Positions 7,386 through 17,538 are shown, counted from the first letter of the stretch. The stretch is DNA of 64,000 nucleotides from Jiulongibacter sp966250325 (GCA_966250325.1 CBINGY010000002.1:140196-204195); one strand, 5' to 3'. The notes: generated by a model from the sequence alone, not told the origin. Made by a program: numbers and translations.

Positions 7386-9443
7386 ATGCCAGGACCCCCT
7401 TTGTTTTTCTTCTTTCCGCTGTATTTTCACAGCATTATTCAGGATCACAACCCACCTGAGTGCGAACTTACAGCTGTGTATAGTAAAACACTTACCGACC
7501 TGTTAGACGGGTTATTGAAAGATGCCGGAATAGGCAGAAAGGAATCTGAAAAGTTATTTCGGGATCGTTTTATTGCCAATCTCGATGACCTCTCATTTCT
7601 GTTTCATGACATTTATAAAGACACTCAGGGCTCCCAGGTTCATTTTCAGGAGTTGCTTCAACAGGTCATTCGTTCGTTTAAAGAAAGAAGTGAGAATCTG
7701 AAGCTGCGGGATGAGGAAAAAGCTTCAAAGGGGAAGTGGTTTTTAAGCAACGATCTCGCAGGCATGAGTTTGTACGTAGATCGTTTTTCTGGGCATCTGC
7801 TAAACCTTCCTCAACGCCTGGAATACCTTGAAAATTTGGGGATTAATCTGGTGCACCTCATGCCTATTTTTGAAAGTCCGGAAGGTGAAAGTGACGGAGG
7901 ATATGCGGTATCAGATTTCAGAAAAGTAGATGCCCGATTCGGTACCCTGAATGATCTGAAGGCCGTACAGGAAGAACTTCAGCAGCGGGGAATGTATCTG
8001 ATGATAGATATAGTACTGAACCACACCAGCCATCATCATGAGTGGGCCAGAAAAGCGAAACTAGGAGACCCGGGCTATCAGAATTACTATTATTTCTATC
8101 AGGATCGCACCGTTCCGGATCTCATGGAGCAGACACTTCCCGAGATTTTTCCGGAAAGCTCTCCGGGTAATTTTACCTTTGTACCAGAGCTTAATCAATG
8201 GGTGATGTCAGTTTTCCACAGCTACCAGTGGGATCTGAACTACCGAAATCCAATGGTTTTGGTGGAAATGTTGGGTAACATATTTTTCTATGCCAATCTG
8301 GGAGTTGATGTATTGCGGATAGACGCTCCTGCTTTTATCTGGAAACAGCAGGGCACCTCCTGTCAAAACCTTCCTGAGGCTCACAAGTTGCTTCAGTTAA
8401 TTAAATTGTGCGTTGAAATCGCCACGCCCGGAATGGCACTTCTGGGCGAAGCCATTGTAGCTCCAGCCTATATTATGGAATACTTTGGTACCGGCAGGTA
8501 TGTAACTCACGAGTGCGATTTTGCCTATAATGCCACTCATATGGCCCTGCAATGGGACGCCCTGGCTACCGGAGACACCCGCGTTATGCTGGCAGCCCAG
8601 CATGAACTGCTGCGTAAGCCTTTGGGTACCACCTGGCTTACCTATACCCGCTGTCACGATGATATCGGCCTGGGTTATGATGATTATATGATCGAAAATG
8701 CGGGTTTGAATCCGTATTTGCACCGTACTTATCTGAAAGATTATTTTTCGGGAGCCAGAGCAGAATCTCCTGCCAAAGGAGCTCTTTTTGGTGTTAACCC
8801 GAAAACAAACGATGCCCGTATTTCGGGGTCACTGGCCTCTTTATGTGGCCTGGAAATGGCTCTGGAAGCCGGCGATGAAGACGCGAAGCAACTAAGCCTG
8901 AAAAAAATTCTACTGATGCAGGCACATAGCTTCTTTTTAGGCGGTGTGCCGATGTTGTTTTACGGAGATGAGGCGGCCTACCTAAATGACTATTCCTATT
9001 TGAATGATCCGGGAAAGAGTTACGATAACCGATGGATGCACCGCCCGGTAATTGACTGGAACCGCAATGAATTGACCGGGGCATCAGGTACTCCCGAAAA
9101 TGCGATATACGAAGGAACAAAACGTTTACTTAAACTCAGGAAAAACCTGCCGGTAGTAGCTGATCTGAAAAACCTCCACTGGCTACCTTCAAGAAACGGT
9201 GCGGTAGCCGGATACCTCAGACACAGCGATACCGAAGATTTGTACTGCCTTTTTAATTTCAGCCAGTTCCCGCAGCACCTCACCTATTTTGTTTTTGGCG
9301 AGGCCGTAGAAAGACCGGTTCTGCTAACCGATCTATGGACACAGCAGACGATAAAGCTGGGACGAGACGACGAGTATCTGCATTTTGAGCCCTATCAGTT
9401 TTATTTGCTTTCAACAAGAAAACCCCTCCATAAACCCTTATAA
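7386..9443 (+). CDS. Amylosucrase-type GH13_4 enzyme
   Basis: Cytoplasmic alpha-amylase superfamily enzyme of the amylosucrase/sucrose hydrolase subgroup, expected to act on sucrose and either build alpha-1,4-glucan or hydrolyse it. From the ATG at 7386, all key elements are present: DGGYAVSDF, VLNHTS, GVDVLRIDAPAFIWKQ with nucleophile Asp313, GEAIV with acid/base Glu355, CHDD with His424-Asp425, and DNRWMHRP whose Arg matches the amylosucrase salt-bridge arginine. At 685 residues it is slightly longer than Neisseria amylosucrase. The first ~30 residues (a hydrophobic run with FFFF) look like upstream read-through, and the GTG at 7476 (VYSKTLTDLL) is an alternative start. Amylosucrase versus hydrolase cannot be settled by eye. 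Confidence 0.9.
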   Translation: MPGPPLFFFFPLYFHSIIQDHNPPECELTAVYSKTLTDLLDGLLKDAGIGRKESEKLFRDRFIANLDDLSFLFHDIYKDTQGSQVHFQELLQQVIRSFKERSENLKLRDEEKASKGKWFLSNDLAGMSLYVDRFSGHLLNLPQRLEYLENLGINLVHLMPIFESPEGESDGGYAVSDFRKVDARFGTLNDLKAVQEELQQRGMYLMIDIVLNHTSHHHEWARKAKLGDPGYQNYYYFYQDRTVPDLMEQTLPEIFPESSPGNFTFVPELNQWVMSVFHSYQWDLNYRNPMVLVEMLGNIFFYANLGVDVLRIDAPAFIWKQQGTSCQNLPEAHKLLQLIKLCVEIATPGMALLGEAIVAPAYIMEYFGTGRYVTHECDFAYNATHMALQWDALATGDTRVMLAAQHELLRKPLGTTWLTYTRCHDDIGLGYDDYMIENAGLNPYLHRTYLKDYFSGARAESPAKGALFGVNPKTNDARISGSLASLCGLEMALEAGDEDAKQLSLKKILLMQAHSFFLGGVPMLFYGDEAAYLNDYSYLNDPGKSYDNRWMHRPVIDWNRNELTGASGTPENAIYEGTKRLLKLRKNLPVVADLKNLHWLPSRNGAVAGYLRHSDTEDLYCLFNFSQFPQHLTYFVFGEAVERPVLLTDLWTQQTIKLGRDDEYLHFEPYQFYLLSTRKPLHKPL

Positions 9444-9452
9444 ATTAGTTTG

Positions 9453-9478
9453 CCCCGATGCCGGATCCGACATCGGGG
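9453..9478. terminator. Hairpin between convergent genes
   Basis: CCCCGATG (9453-9460) pairs perfectly with CATCGGGG (9471-9478) around a loop that itself contains the palindrome GGATCC. It lies in the 41-bp gap between the convergent amylosucrase and esterase genes, the expected place for a shared terminator. T tracts on either side are weak. Confidence 0.6.
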
Positions 9479-9484
9479 TGACTT

Positions 9485-11458
9485 TCACCGGAATAATTGA
9501 GGTGCCAGATAGGCCAGGTGTTTTCTCCAGAATAAGAATGTGTGCCCACCATCTGTCTCATGGTATTCAAATTTGACACCATTCTTTTTAAGCAGATTCA
9601 TGGTATTTTGATTGTTTGCGTAGGCGAAATCCTCTTTCCCAATGCCTAGCACAAAGCGTTTGAATTCATTTAATGAAGGATTTTTTAATACATCCAAGTG
9701 TTTTTCTTCGATTTCTTTGATCAGATTTTCAAAATATCCGGTACTCATCGGATACACATATCCGAAAAGTTCAGGATTCCATAGGGCCAGATTTAGTGTT
9801 TGAATTCCCCCCATAGACAAACCGGAAATGGCCCGGTCTTCCCTCTTGCTGGAAACAGGGAAGGTTTTCTCAATAAAGGGAATAATATCTTCTGTAAAAT
9901 CGCGGCAAAAGGGGTCGCCGGCGGGCCCTGCACCCATTGAATTTCCTGCAACAGGCGTATGCCCGGCTGGCATTACCACGATCATGGGTTTGAGTTTACC
10001 TTCGGCATACAAGTTATCCAGAATCTGGTGAGCCACGCCGGCGGTGGTCCAGGAGGCATCGTTATCGCCGCCTCCATGCAAAAGATAAAGCACTGGAAGT
10101 TTCTTCGTTTTTACCCACTCGTCGTAACCGGGAGGTAGGTACACGTGCAGCCTTCGGGTAATTCCACCCAGAGATTCCGATGTATACCAAAGCTGCTGCA
10201 GTTTACCATGCGGCACATCTTTCAGAGACTGAAATTCATTTTCGGGTCCGCTCACTTCAAACAGATTGGAATAGGCTCCGTTGCTTTCTTTTACGCGGCG
10301 GTTTTTAGGGTCCAGGGTACGAATGCCATCCACGGTGAAGTCGTAGGTATAAATATCCGGGATGGCAGCGGAGGGAGTTTGGGCAGACCAGACTCCGCCC
10401 GCATCTTTATTCAAAGTAAGGTTACCTCCGGGGAAATCGCCATTTACTTTCACCTGACTGGCCTCCGGGGCATAGATAGAAAACTGAAGACGGTCTCCTG
10501 CAATTCGTTTGACAGACTGTAGGGTATCGTTTGGGGTAGGGATACGCTGAAACGGCCCCGAAGTAACTTTTGGAGCACTGATAAACCCATGATTTTTCAT
10601 CCAGTCGCCCAGTCTGCGGTACCACGAATCTACAGGAAGATTCTGTGTTCTCATACCAAAACCGTGATTCCCTTTCTCGTAGATATGAAGTTCTGCAGGC
10701 TGACCGGCATCAAACCATTTCTTGTAAATATTGATACTATAGGGCATCATTTTGAGGCCGTCATCACCGGCAACGGCAACGAAAATCGGGGTGGTTTTCT
10801 GCGGAACCTGCGAGCCCAGAATTGCGGGTTCGTAGGCATAAATGGGAGCAACAAAATTCGGTCTGCCGGTTTCTGAAGCCGTATATACCACAGACATGGT
10901 AAGGGTACCGCCTGCAGAAAAACCCATAAATCCAATCTTGTCGGTATCTATATTCAGTTCAGCCGCATGTTTACGTAGATATGTAACAGCAGCTATACCA
11001 TCAGCCGTAGCCAGGGGAATGATGGGTTCATTTTCGGCATCGAGAGCTTTGAAGTCCTGCATTTTTGACGAAAGCTCCTTAACAGGGTCATCCGTAAAGC
11101 TTCTGGCTACGCGGTATTTGAGCACAAACGCCGCCACGCCCTGGCTATTCAGCCATTTGGCCACATCTATCCCTTCGCTCTGAATACTGAGGGTGTGGAA
11201 GGCCCCGCCGGGTGCGATAATTACAGCCGTTCCGTTTGCTGCTTCTTTTGGAGGTAAATAGGCGGTAATAGTGGGGTCTGTCACATTATAAACCACCTCA
11301 GTATTAAACAGGTTATGGGTGTTTGTCTGCTCGGTCCAGGTCCAGTTTTCTGAGCCCGGAGCTTTTCCGGGGTAGAGCCTGATCACCTGCTGGCTGACAC
11401 TTTCGTGAGAATACCCCAGGAATAGGAAAATACAAATAATGAATCGTTGAAGGTTCAT
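9485..11458 (-). CDS. Two-headed secreted esterase (alpha/beta hydrolase + CE1-like esterase)
   Basis: A 657-residue secreted protein with two complete serine-hydrolase modules. After a signal peptide ending near VSQ, the N-terminal domain (about 25-300) is a BD-FAE/acetyl-xylan-esterase-like hydrolase with IIAPGGAF oxyanion loop, GFSAGG nucleophile Ser181 and GNHGF histidine. A linker leads to an E-set/CBM48-like domain (about 320-410; LQFSIYAPEASQVKVNGDF). The C-terminal domain is a feruloyl-esterase-like CE1 module with LLHGGGDND, GLSMGG nucleophile Ser548 and DGGHTFLFWR with His639. The combination suggests removal of two different ester decorations from plant polysaccharide. It is convergent with the amylosucrase and divergent from the rhamnosidase. 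Confidence 0.9.
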   Translation of the reverse strand: MNLQRFIICIFLFLGYSHESVSQQVIRLYPGKAPGSENWTWTEQTNTHNLFNTEVVYNVTDPTITAYLPPKEAANGTAVIIAPGGAFHTLSIQSEGIDVAKWLNSQGVAAFVLKYRVARSFTDDPVKELSSKMQDFKALDAENEPIIPLATADGIAAVTYLRKHAAELNIDTDKIGFMGFSAGGTLTMSVVYTASETGRPNFVAPIYAYEPAILGSQVPQKTTPIFVAVAGDDGLKMMPYSINIYKKWFDAGQPAELHIYEKGNHGFGMRTQNLPVDSWYRRLGDWMKNHGFISAPKVTSGPFQRIPTPNDTLQSVKRIAGDRLQFSIYAPEASQVKVNGDFPGGNLTLNKDAGGVWSAQTPSAAIPDIYTYDFTVDGIRTLDPKNRRVKESNGAYSNLFEVSGPENEFQSLKDVPHGKLQQLWYTSESLGGITRRLHVYLPPGYDEWVKTKKLPVLYLLHGGGDNDASWTTAGVAHQILDNLYAEGKLKPMIVVMPAGHTPVAGNSMGAGPAGDPFCRDFTEDIIPFIEKTFPVSSKREDRAISGLSMGGIQTLNLALWNPELFGYVYPMSTGYFENLIKEIEEKHLDVLKNPSLNEFKRFVLGIGKEDFAYANNQNTMNLLKKNGVKFEYHETDGGHTFLFWRKHLAYLAPQLFR

Positions 11459-11686
11459 AAGAGAAATAGGTTAATCAGGTTGAAGGTACTGGTTTTGGGA
11501 GGATTGTTGTACAACTCTATTTTTCAAAATTATATTATCCGACGATCCATTGGTATTTATCTATGTGATTGTCTTAAAAGCGGACAATCGGTGATTTTAC
11601 AGATTCAGTCCATGAATAGATAAGGATAGGCTAGGTAGGCTGTTAGATTGAGCTTCGTAAATTTGAGCAATTACCCGAATACGAAA

Positions 11687-14600
11687 ATGATCAAAGCCCT
11701 TGTTTCACTTCTGTTATTTCTCTGTCAGTTCACGCTTTTTGCCCGGTTTAGCGTAGAAAATCTGAAGGTGAACTATGAAAGTACTCCTTTGGGTACCGAC
11801 GAGCCTACACCTCAATTTTCCTGGCAAATGAAAAGTGAGACGAATGAAAGGGGGCTGGAGCAATCTGCTTGGCAAATCATTGTGAAGGAGGAAAATCAAC
11901 GTATCGTTTGGGATACCGGAAAGAAAGCCGGGAGCGTTTCTCATGGAATTCAATATCAGGGAGCAAAACTTCAGGCAGTAACCCGGTATACCTGGGAAGT
12001 TCTGGTATGGGATGGAAAAGGCGAAAAGGCCCGGGCGTCCTCTTGGTTTGAAACGGGTCTGATGAATCCATCCCAAAGTGCCTGGAACGGAGCCGCCTGG
12101 ATAGGTGGAGGAGATGAAGATCTCATCTTTTATCCGCACTATCAGTCCGTATTCAAACTGAGTTTTGGTATTCAACTCGATGAGCCTTCACGCTCCACGC
12201 GGGCTTCGTTTGTTTTTGGTGCCAACGATACCCGGCTTTCTAATAAATACCTGAACCTCATGGCGGTACAGCGTGGCCACAATGAGAGTTATGTGGCCCT
12301 TGAGCTTGATATCTCGGGTCTTCAAAAGACAGAAGGACAAGCCCGACTGGCCATTTACAGGGTAGGATATACGCAGTCTGACAGCGAAAAAACGCCATTT
12401 AAAACCCTGGATATACCATTAAGCCTGATCAATAAGACAAATGCCTATCAAAAGCATCAGATTTTTGCCGACTGTAACTTTGGTTTGTTTGAATTTTATA
12501 TCAATAGTCATGATGAAAGCCACAAACTTAGCGATCCGTCTTCGGGTCCGGCTCCGGCATTCGGTGCCCGGGGCATAAACTTGAATCCGGTAGGATCTGG
12601 CAATAACTTTATCAGCTTTCCCATGCTGGCCGATATGGGTTTCAAAACAGGAGAAGGTCAGAAAGCTTATTTTTCTGAACTGACTGTTCGTCATTACAGA
12701 AAACCAGGCAATATGATTTTCAATGATGAAAAGGCAACAGCTTTCGACGGAGTTCCCTCCAAAAACGGGGCATATGAAGTAGGAGCAAATACCCTGGTAA
12801 CAAGAAATCTGAGCCGAAATTCTGCTCCTATGCTTCGGACAGAGTTTGCACTTGGGGCTAAAAAAATAAAAAAAGCCCGCCTTTACGTGACTGCCAGAGG
12901 TATTTATGAGCTCTATCTGAATGGGAAACGGGTAGGAGAAGATTACTTCAATCCGGGCCTCACGCAGTACAACAAGCATCACATGTACCAAACGTACGAC
13001 CTCACCGATCAGCTCAAGGCCGGAACAAAAAATGCACTGGGTGCCTGGCTGGGAGAAGGATGGTGGAGCGGGAATATCACGTACGGTGGTGAAAACTGGA
13101 ATTTCTTTGGCGACAGACAGACGCTGTTGGCTCAGTTGGTGATCGCGTTTTCAGATGGTTCCAGTCAGATTATCACATCAAACGATAAAGACTGGAAGCT
13201 TTATACGGAAGGGCCAGTTTTGGTGGGCTCATTTTTTCAGGGAGAAGTATATGACGCTACCCGGGAAACCGACGGATGGGCCTCCCCGGGTTTTGACGAT
13301 ACCTCCTGGAAAAAGGCTCAGGTGGTGCCATTAGAGGGCTCCGCATTTATGGAGGAGAACCCCGGCCCACGTTCTTTGCAGCTTACATATGACGATATGC
13401 AGTTGGTAGCCCAAACCGGTGAGAATGCCCGGGTAGTCAAAAGCCTGACAGCAGCTACTATTTCTGAGCCCCGTTCCGGAATTTTCGTTTATGACATGGC
13501 TCAGAATATGGTGGGAATTCCCAAAATTCAGATCAGAAACGGAAAAAAAGGAACTGTAATTAATTTGAGGTACGCTGAAGTTCTCTACCCCAATCTACCT
13601 GAATATAAAGGAAACGAGGGGATGATCATGCTGGAAAATATTCGGGCGGCATTATCACAAGACCGCTATGTGCTAAAGGGTGGAGACGAAATTATTCAGC
13701 CGCATTTTACCTTTCATGGATACAGATATCTGGAAATTTCGGGTATAGAAAAAGCCTTGCCAGTGGAGGATGTTAAAGGTCTGGTTATCAGTTCGGTGAA
13801 CGAGTTATCGTCTCGCTATAGTACAAACAATGAAAAAGTGAATAAACTTTGGGAGAACATAACCTGGTCATTGAGGGGCAATTTTCTGTCTATTCCCACA
13901 GATTGCAATCAGCGAAATGAGCGTATGGGCTGGAGTGGAGATATCAATGTTTTCTCTAAAGCAGCCACTTTTCTCACCCAATCAAACAGCTTTCTTAGAA
14001 GGCATCTGATGGCTATGCGTGATATTCAACCCCCCAGCGGCAGGTTTACAGATGTGGCTCCGGTAGGAGGCGGTTTTGGTGGTACGCTATGGGGAAGTGC
14101 CGGTGTGGTAGTGGCCTGGGAAACCTGGCGGCAATACGGCGATATTCAGTTACTCGGTGAGCATTATGATGCCATGAAAAAGTACATGGCCTTTCTGGAA
14201 ACAAAGGTAAATGAGGAAGGAATTCTGAATGAAGGCCCGCTGGGAGACTGGTTAAGCCCGGAAGGAAACAAAAACGATAACACGCTTTTCTGGATGGCCT
14301 ACTTTGCCTATGATCTGGAACTCATGGCAAAAATGGGGGAGGCTTTGGGCAATCAAACTGAGGCGGCCGCCTTCTCCAAGAGAAGTGCAGAGATAAAGAA
14401 GAAGTTCAATAAAGTCTATGTGGACCAAGCCTCAGGAAAAACGATCAAATCAGGTATACAAACCGGATTTATGGGAGCTCCTAACGAACGTGACACCCGG
14501 AAGGGTACCGGTAAAGGTGACATTATTGATACACAGGCTTCATATGCTATTCCCTTAGCTTTGGGTACCTTCGATGACCAAAACCGGAAAGCTGCCATAA

Positions 14601-15256
14601 ACCACTTAAGCCAGGCCATTACCCGAAAGAGCGTAGATGACGGAGGAGTTGAAAGACCGGAATATTCACTTATGGCAGGGTTCATTGGCACGGCTTCCAT
14701 CAGTGAGGCACTTTCTGAGAATGGAAGAGATGATCTGGCTTATAAACTGCTGGTTAATGAACAGTACCCATCATGGCTATATTCGGTAGTAAATGGAGCC
14801 ACTACCATCTGGGAGCGACTAAACAGCTATACCGTGGAGAACGGATTCGGGGGTAATAACAGCATGAATTCCTTTAATCATTATTCCTTTGGGGCTGTGG
14901 CGGCATGGATGTACAATTATTCGCTGGGGATTCAGCGGGATCCGGAGGAGCCGGGATTCAGGCATTTTGTGCTAAAGCCCGCTGTTGATCCTAACAGGGA
15001 AATTACCTCGGCAGAAGGTTACTATGATTCCATGTACGGACGTGTAGAAAGTGCCTGGAAACAGACCGATGGAAAAGTAACATTCACCTTTACAGTGCCT
15101 GCCAATAGCTCGGCGGATCTTTATTTGCCGGGAGGCATGGCACAGATTACCGAGCAGGGCAAATCGGTTTCAACCTGGTCTGGAGTGAAAGAGACCGACG
15201 GGAAAACTCTGATTCCGTTGAAGTCTGGAAAATATACTTTTGAGCTTAAGCGGTAA
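11687..15256 (+). CDS. Alpha-L-rhamnosidase (GH78), multidomain
   Basis: Secreted family 78 rhamnosidase that removes terminal L-rhamnose, for example from pectin side chains or glycosides. The ATG at 11687 begins a signal peptide (MIKALVSLLLFLCQFTLFA). The N-terminal Fn3-like domain follows (VNYESTPLGTDEPTPQFSWQM), then an unusual insertion of roughly residues 145-310 resembling a carbohydrate-binding or LamG-like sandwich. The rhamnosidase N domain follows (ARGIYELYLNGKRVGEDYFNPG, LGEGWWSG), and the (alpha/alpha)6 catalytic domain contains DCNQRNERMGWSGD, where Glu745 aligns with the general acid. GDWLSPEG and a C-terminal beta domain complete it. The motif has RNER where RDER is usual. 1189 residues, within the large Bacteroidota class. 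Confidence 0.93.
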   Translation: MIKALVSLLLFLCQFTLFARFSVENLKVNYESTPLGTDEPTPQFSWQMKSETNERGLEQSAWQIIVKEENQRIVWDTGKKAGSVSHGIQYQGAKLQAVTRYTWEVLVWDGKGEKARASSWFETGLMNPSQSAWNGAAWIGGGDEDLIFYPHYQSVFKLSFGIQLDEPSRSTRASFVFGANDTRLSNKYLNLMAVQRGHNESYVALELDISGLQKTEGQARLAIYRVGYTQSDSEKTPFKTLDIPLSLINKTNAYQKHQIFADCNFGLFEFYINSHDESHKLSDPSSGPAPAFGARGINLNPVGSGNNFISFPMLADMGFKTGEGQKAYFSELTVRHYRKPGNMIFNDEKATAFDGVPSKNGAYEVGANTLVTRNLSRNSAPMLRTEFALGAKKIKKARLYVTARGIYELYLNGKRVGEDYFNPGLTQYNKHHMYQTYDLTDQLKAGTKNALGAWLGEGWWSGNITYGGENWNFFGDRQTLLAQLVIAFSDGSSQIITSNDKDWKLYTEGPVLVGSFFQGEVYDATRETDGWASPGFDDTSWKKAQVVPLEGSAFMEENPGPRSLQLTYDDMQLVAQTGENARVVKSLTAATISEPRSGIFVYDMAQNMVGIPKIQIRNGKKGTVINLRYAEVLYPNLPEYKGNEGMIMLENIRAALSQDRYVLKGGDEIIQPHFTFHGYRYLEISGIEKALPVEDVKGLVISSVNELSSRYSTNNEKVNKLWENITWSLRGNFLSIPTDCNQRNERMGWSGDINVFSKAATFLTQSNSFLRRHLMAMRDIQPPSGRFTDVAPVGGGFGGTLWGSAGVVVAWETWRQYGDIQLLGEHYDAMKKYMAFLETKVNEEGILNEGPLGDWLSPEGNKNDNTLFWMAYFAYDLELMAKMGEALGNQTEAAAFSKRSAEIKKKFNKVYVDQASGKTIKSGIQTGFMGAPNERDTRKGTGKGDIIDTQASYAIPLALGTFDDQNRKAAINHLSQAITRKSVDDGGVERPEYSLMAGFIGTASISEALSENGRDDLAYKLLVNEQYPSWLYSVVNGATTIWERLNSYTVENGFGGNNSMNSFNHYSFGAVAAWMYNYSLGIQRDPEEPGFRHFVLKPAVDPNREITSAEGYYDSMYGRVESAWKQTDGKVTFTFTVPANSSADLYLPGGMAQITEQGKSVSTWSGVKETDGKTLIPLKSGKYTFELKR

Positions 15257-15280
15257 TTCCTCGTAAAAGGCATTTGATTT

Positions 15281-17239
15281 TCAGAACAGGTAGGGCTTAA
15301 GAACCGATTCCCGTAAGTGTTCATATCCGGCTAAAGATTCCGGGTTTTTCATAGTTCCGGTATTGGCTGCTTTTTCTATGGCGGTGCCCAGCAAAATCTT
15401 TTTGACCGGTGCCTCCATTTTCTTGCCGCTTAGAGTGTAAGGAATGTCGTTTACCTCAATAATGGTATCAGGAACATGTCTCGGTGAATAGGTTTTTCTC
15501 AAACTGGCGTTTATTTCTTCTATCAGTCTATTATTCAGCGTTTCTCCCTCACGCATTTTGATAAACAAGGGCATAAAATGTTCCCCGTTTTTCTTTTCAA
15601 TATTGACTATGAGGCTATCTGATATTCCTGAAATTTTATCCAGAACCCGGTAAATTTCGGCAGTACCTATTCGTATTCCGTTCCGGTTGAGTGTAGCATC
15701 TGATCTCCCGGAAATAATGAGCGTTTTGCGGTTTGTTATGGTAAGCCAGTCGCCATGTCGCCAGATTTCCGGAAACATTTCGAAGTAGCTTTCCCGGTAT
15801 TTTTCAAAAGTTTCATCGCCCCAGAAATAGACAGGCATGGATGGCATCGGCTTTTTTATGACCATTTCGCCTTCCACTTCTGAAACCGTGTTTCCGTTTT
15901 CATCAAAAGAATCAACGGCAGCTCCAAGGCATGCCCTCTGAATTTCGCCCTGATAGACAGGTAATGTAGGAACTCCGCCCACAAATGCGGTACAAAGATC
16001 AGTTCCTCCACTCATCGACGCTATCCAGAGAGGGTCTTTCACCTGCTCTTTCAACCAGGCAAAACCTTCCGGCGGGAGGGGGGCTCCTGTGGAACTAACA
16101 GATCGCAGACTGGTCAGCAAGGAGAAGTCTTTGGGCGAAAGTCCCGCTTTCTTACAAGATAAGATATAGGGAGCCGAAGTCCCGAAGTGCGAAATATCCG
16201 CTTCGTCAACGAGTTTCCAGAGCGTACCCAAATCAGGATAGGAAGGGCTTCCATCGTACAAAACTAGTACACCACCAGCCAATAAGACGCTCTGAACGAA
16301 ATTCCACATCATCCAGCCAGTGGTAGAAAACCAAAAGTAACGTTCACCGGGTTTGAGGTCATTATGAAACGTAAGGTATTTGAGGTGTTCCAGCAGAATT
16401 CCGCCCTGCGAATGCGTAATGGCTTTGGGTTTACCTGTAGTACCCGAGCTGTACAGAATCCAGATGGGGTGCACAAAATCCACAAATTCATACGGGATAG
16501 ATCGCTCGCTGTTCTCTTTCATTATTTGCGACCATTCCAGAGAATGTTCTACGTTTTCATTGTGCTGGGTTAAGATAGCGGCTTTAACAGAAGGGAGATT
16601 TTGAAGTAAATGATTAACCGTTTCAGTTCGGTCAAATTCCCGGCCATTGTACGTATAATGCGTGACAGCAAGTAACACCTTCGGTTCAGTGAGCTGGAAA
16701 CGTTCCAAAACACTTTCTGCCCCGAAATCTGGTGAAGCACTGGTCCAGATGGCACCCAGAGCTACGGTGGCCAGCATCCCAATGGTTGCTTCCGGTAGAT
16801 TGGGAAGGTACGCAGCCACACGATCCCCTTTTGTAACACCCAGTGATTTTAGCTTATGTGCCAAAGCGGCCACCTGAGCCTCCAGTTCCTGCCATGAAAT
16901 GCTTTGGAGTGGTTGACTTTCATTTCGATAAAGTATAGCCGGGTACGCTGTTGACTTTTTACGAAAGACCTGGTACGTATAATTTAAGGTAGCTCCGGTA
17001 AACCATCTGGTATAGGGCATGGCATGAGGTGAAATGATTTCCTCTGCCGGAGTATTTAGGTAAATATTAAAATATCTAATCAGGCTTTCCCAGAATACGT
17101 CCGGCTCATTGACAGACCATTCCCAGAGCTCGTCATATTCGGTGAAAGATCGTTGATAATTTTCCTTTAACCATCGCATATAAATGCTCAGGTTCGAGGT
17201 TTCAATGCTGGGGGGGTCAGGTTTCCAGAGTATTTCCAT
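15281..17239 (-). CDS. aacS: Acetoacetyl-CoA synthetase
   Basis: Cytoplasmic acyl-adenylate-forming ligase, 652 residues, converting acetoacetate (or a close beta-keto acid) plus ATP and CoA to the CoA ester. Visible are the N-terminal ACS-type segment, ILYSSGTTGKPKAITHSQGG (P-loop), SMSGGTDLCTAF, WRHGDWLTI and the C-terminal SGRSDATLNRNGIRIGTAEIYRVL hinge, with TLSGKKMEAPVKK supplying the catalytic lysine. The PDFGAESVLERFQLTEPKVLL segment is typical of the AacS subfamily. Its start abuts the stop of the upstream AtuA-like gene, making it the last gene of a five-gene operon. Another beta-keto or branched acid as natural substrate is possible, given the AtuA partner. Confidence 0.9.
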   Translation of the reverse strand: MEILWKPDPPSIETSNLSIYMRWLKENYQRSFTEYDELWEWSVNEPDVFWESLIRYFNIYLNTPAEEIISPHAMPYTRWFTGATLNYTYQVFRKKSTAYPAILYRNESQPLQSISWQELEAQVAALAHKLKSLGVTKGDRVAAYLPNLPEATIGMLATVALGAIWTSASPDFGAESVLERFQLTEPKVLLAVTHYTYNGREFDRTETVNHLLQNLPSVKAAILTQHNENVEHSLEWSQIMKENSERSIPYEFVDFVHPIWILYSSGTTGKPKAITHSQGGILLEHLKYLTFHNDLKPGERYFWFSTTGWMMWNFVQSVLLAGGVLVLYDGSPSYPDLGTLWKLVDEADISHFGTSAPYILSCKKAGLSPKDFSLLTSLRSVSSTGAPLPPEGFAWLKEQVKDPLWIASMSGGTDLCTAFVGGVPTLPVYQGEIQRACLGAAVDSFDENGNTVSEVEGEMVIKKPMPSMPVYFWGDETFEKYRESYFEMFPEIWRHGDWLTITNRKTLIISGRSDATLNRNGIRIGTAEIYRVLDKISGISDSLIVNIEKKNGEHFMPLFIKMREGETLNNRLIEEINASLRKTYSPRHVPDTIIEVNDIPYTLSGKKMEAPVKKILLGTAIEKAANTGTMKNPESLAGYEHLRESVLKPYLF

Positions 17240-17538
17240 TAGATTTCTATTTCCAGCAAGGCAGAGCTAAAGCATTTTCCATGAGTATCAATAGCAAGTG
17301 AGGTAGTTACTCCACCCGCAAGAGCATCGTAACAAACAAATTGCAGGGCGGAAATATTGGGGAGTTCAAACCGCTTAATTTCACCTTTAAGATGTTCTTT
17401 CAAGTGATTTTTTACCAGTTCAACTGTTACTTTTTCGCAAAGTAACTCAAAATGGTTTTCATCAAAAGGGATTAACGAAAGTGTTGAAACATTGCCTTTG
17501 TCACCGGCCCGGCTGTGGGCTATTTCGTAAAGTTTCAT
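17239..17538 (-). CDS. AtuA-like small protein (C-terminal ferredoxin-fold part of AtuA)
   Basis: A 99-residue protein beginning MKLYEIAHSRAGDKGNVSTLS. It matches the small domain that is fused to the C-terminus of AtuA in other bacteria, with the conserved SRAGDKGN motif and a C-terminal LAGGVTTSLAIDTHGK segment. The chosen ATG at 17538 overlaps the stop of the AtuA gene by four bases (ATGA), so the pair probably makes a stoichiometric complex replacing the fused form. A longer upstream frame exists but only reads through the AtuA coding region. Confidence 0.85.
   Translation of the reverse strand: MKLYEIAHSRAGDKGNVSTLSLIPFDENHFELLCEKVTVELVKNHLKEHLKGEIKRFELPNISALQFVCYDALAGGVTTSLAIDTHGKCFSSALLEIEI

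Noticed and set aside
12419..12991. Minus-strand 190-codon frame
   Set aside because: Antisense to the GH78 coding region, no homology pattern and no promoter.
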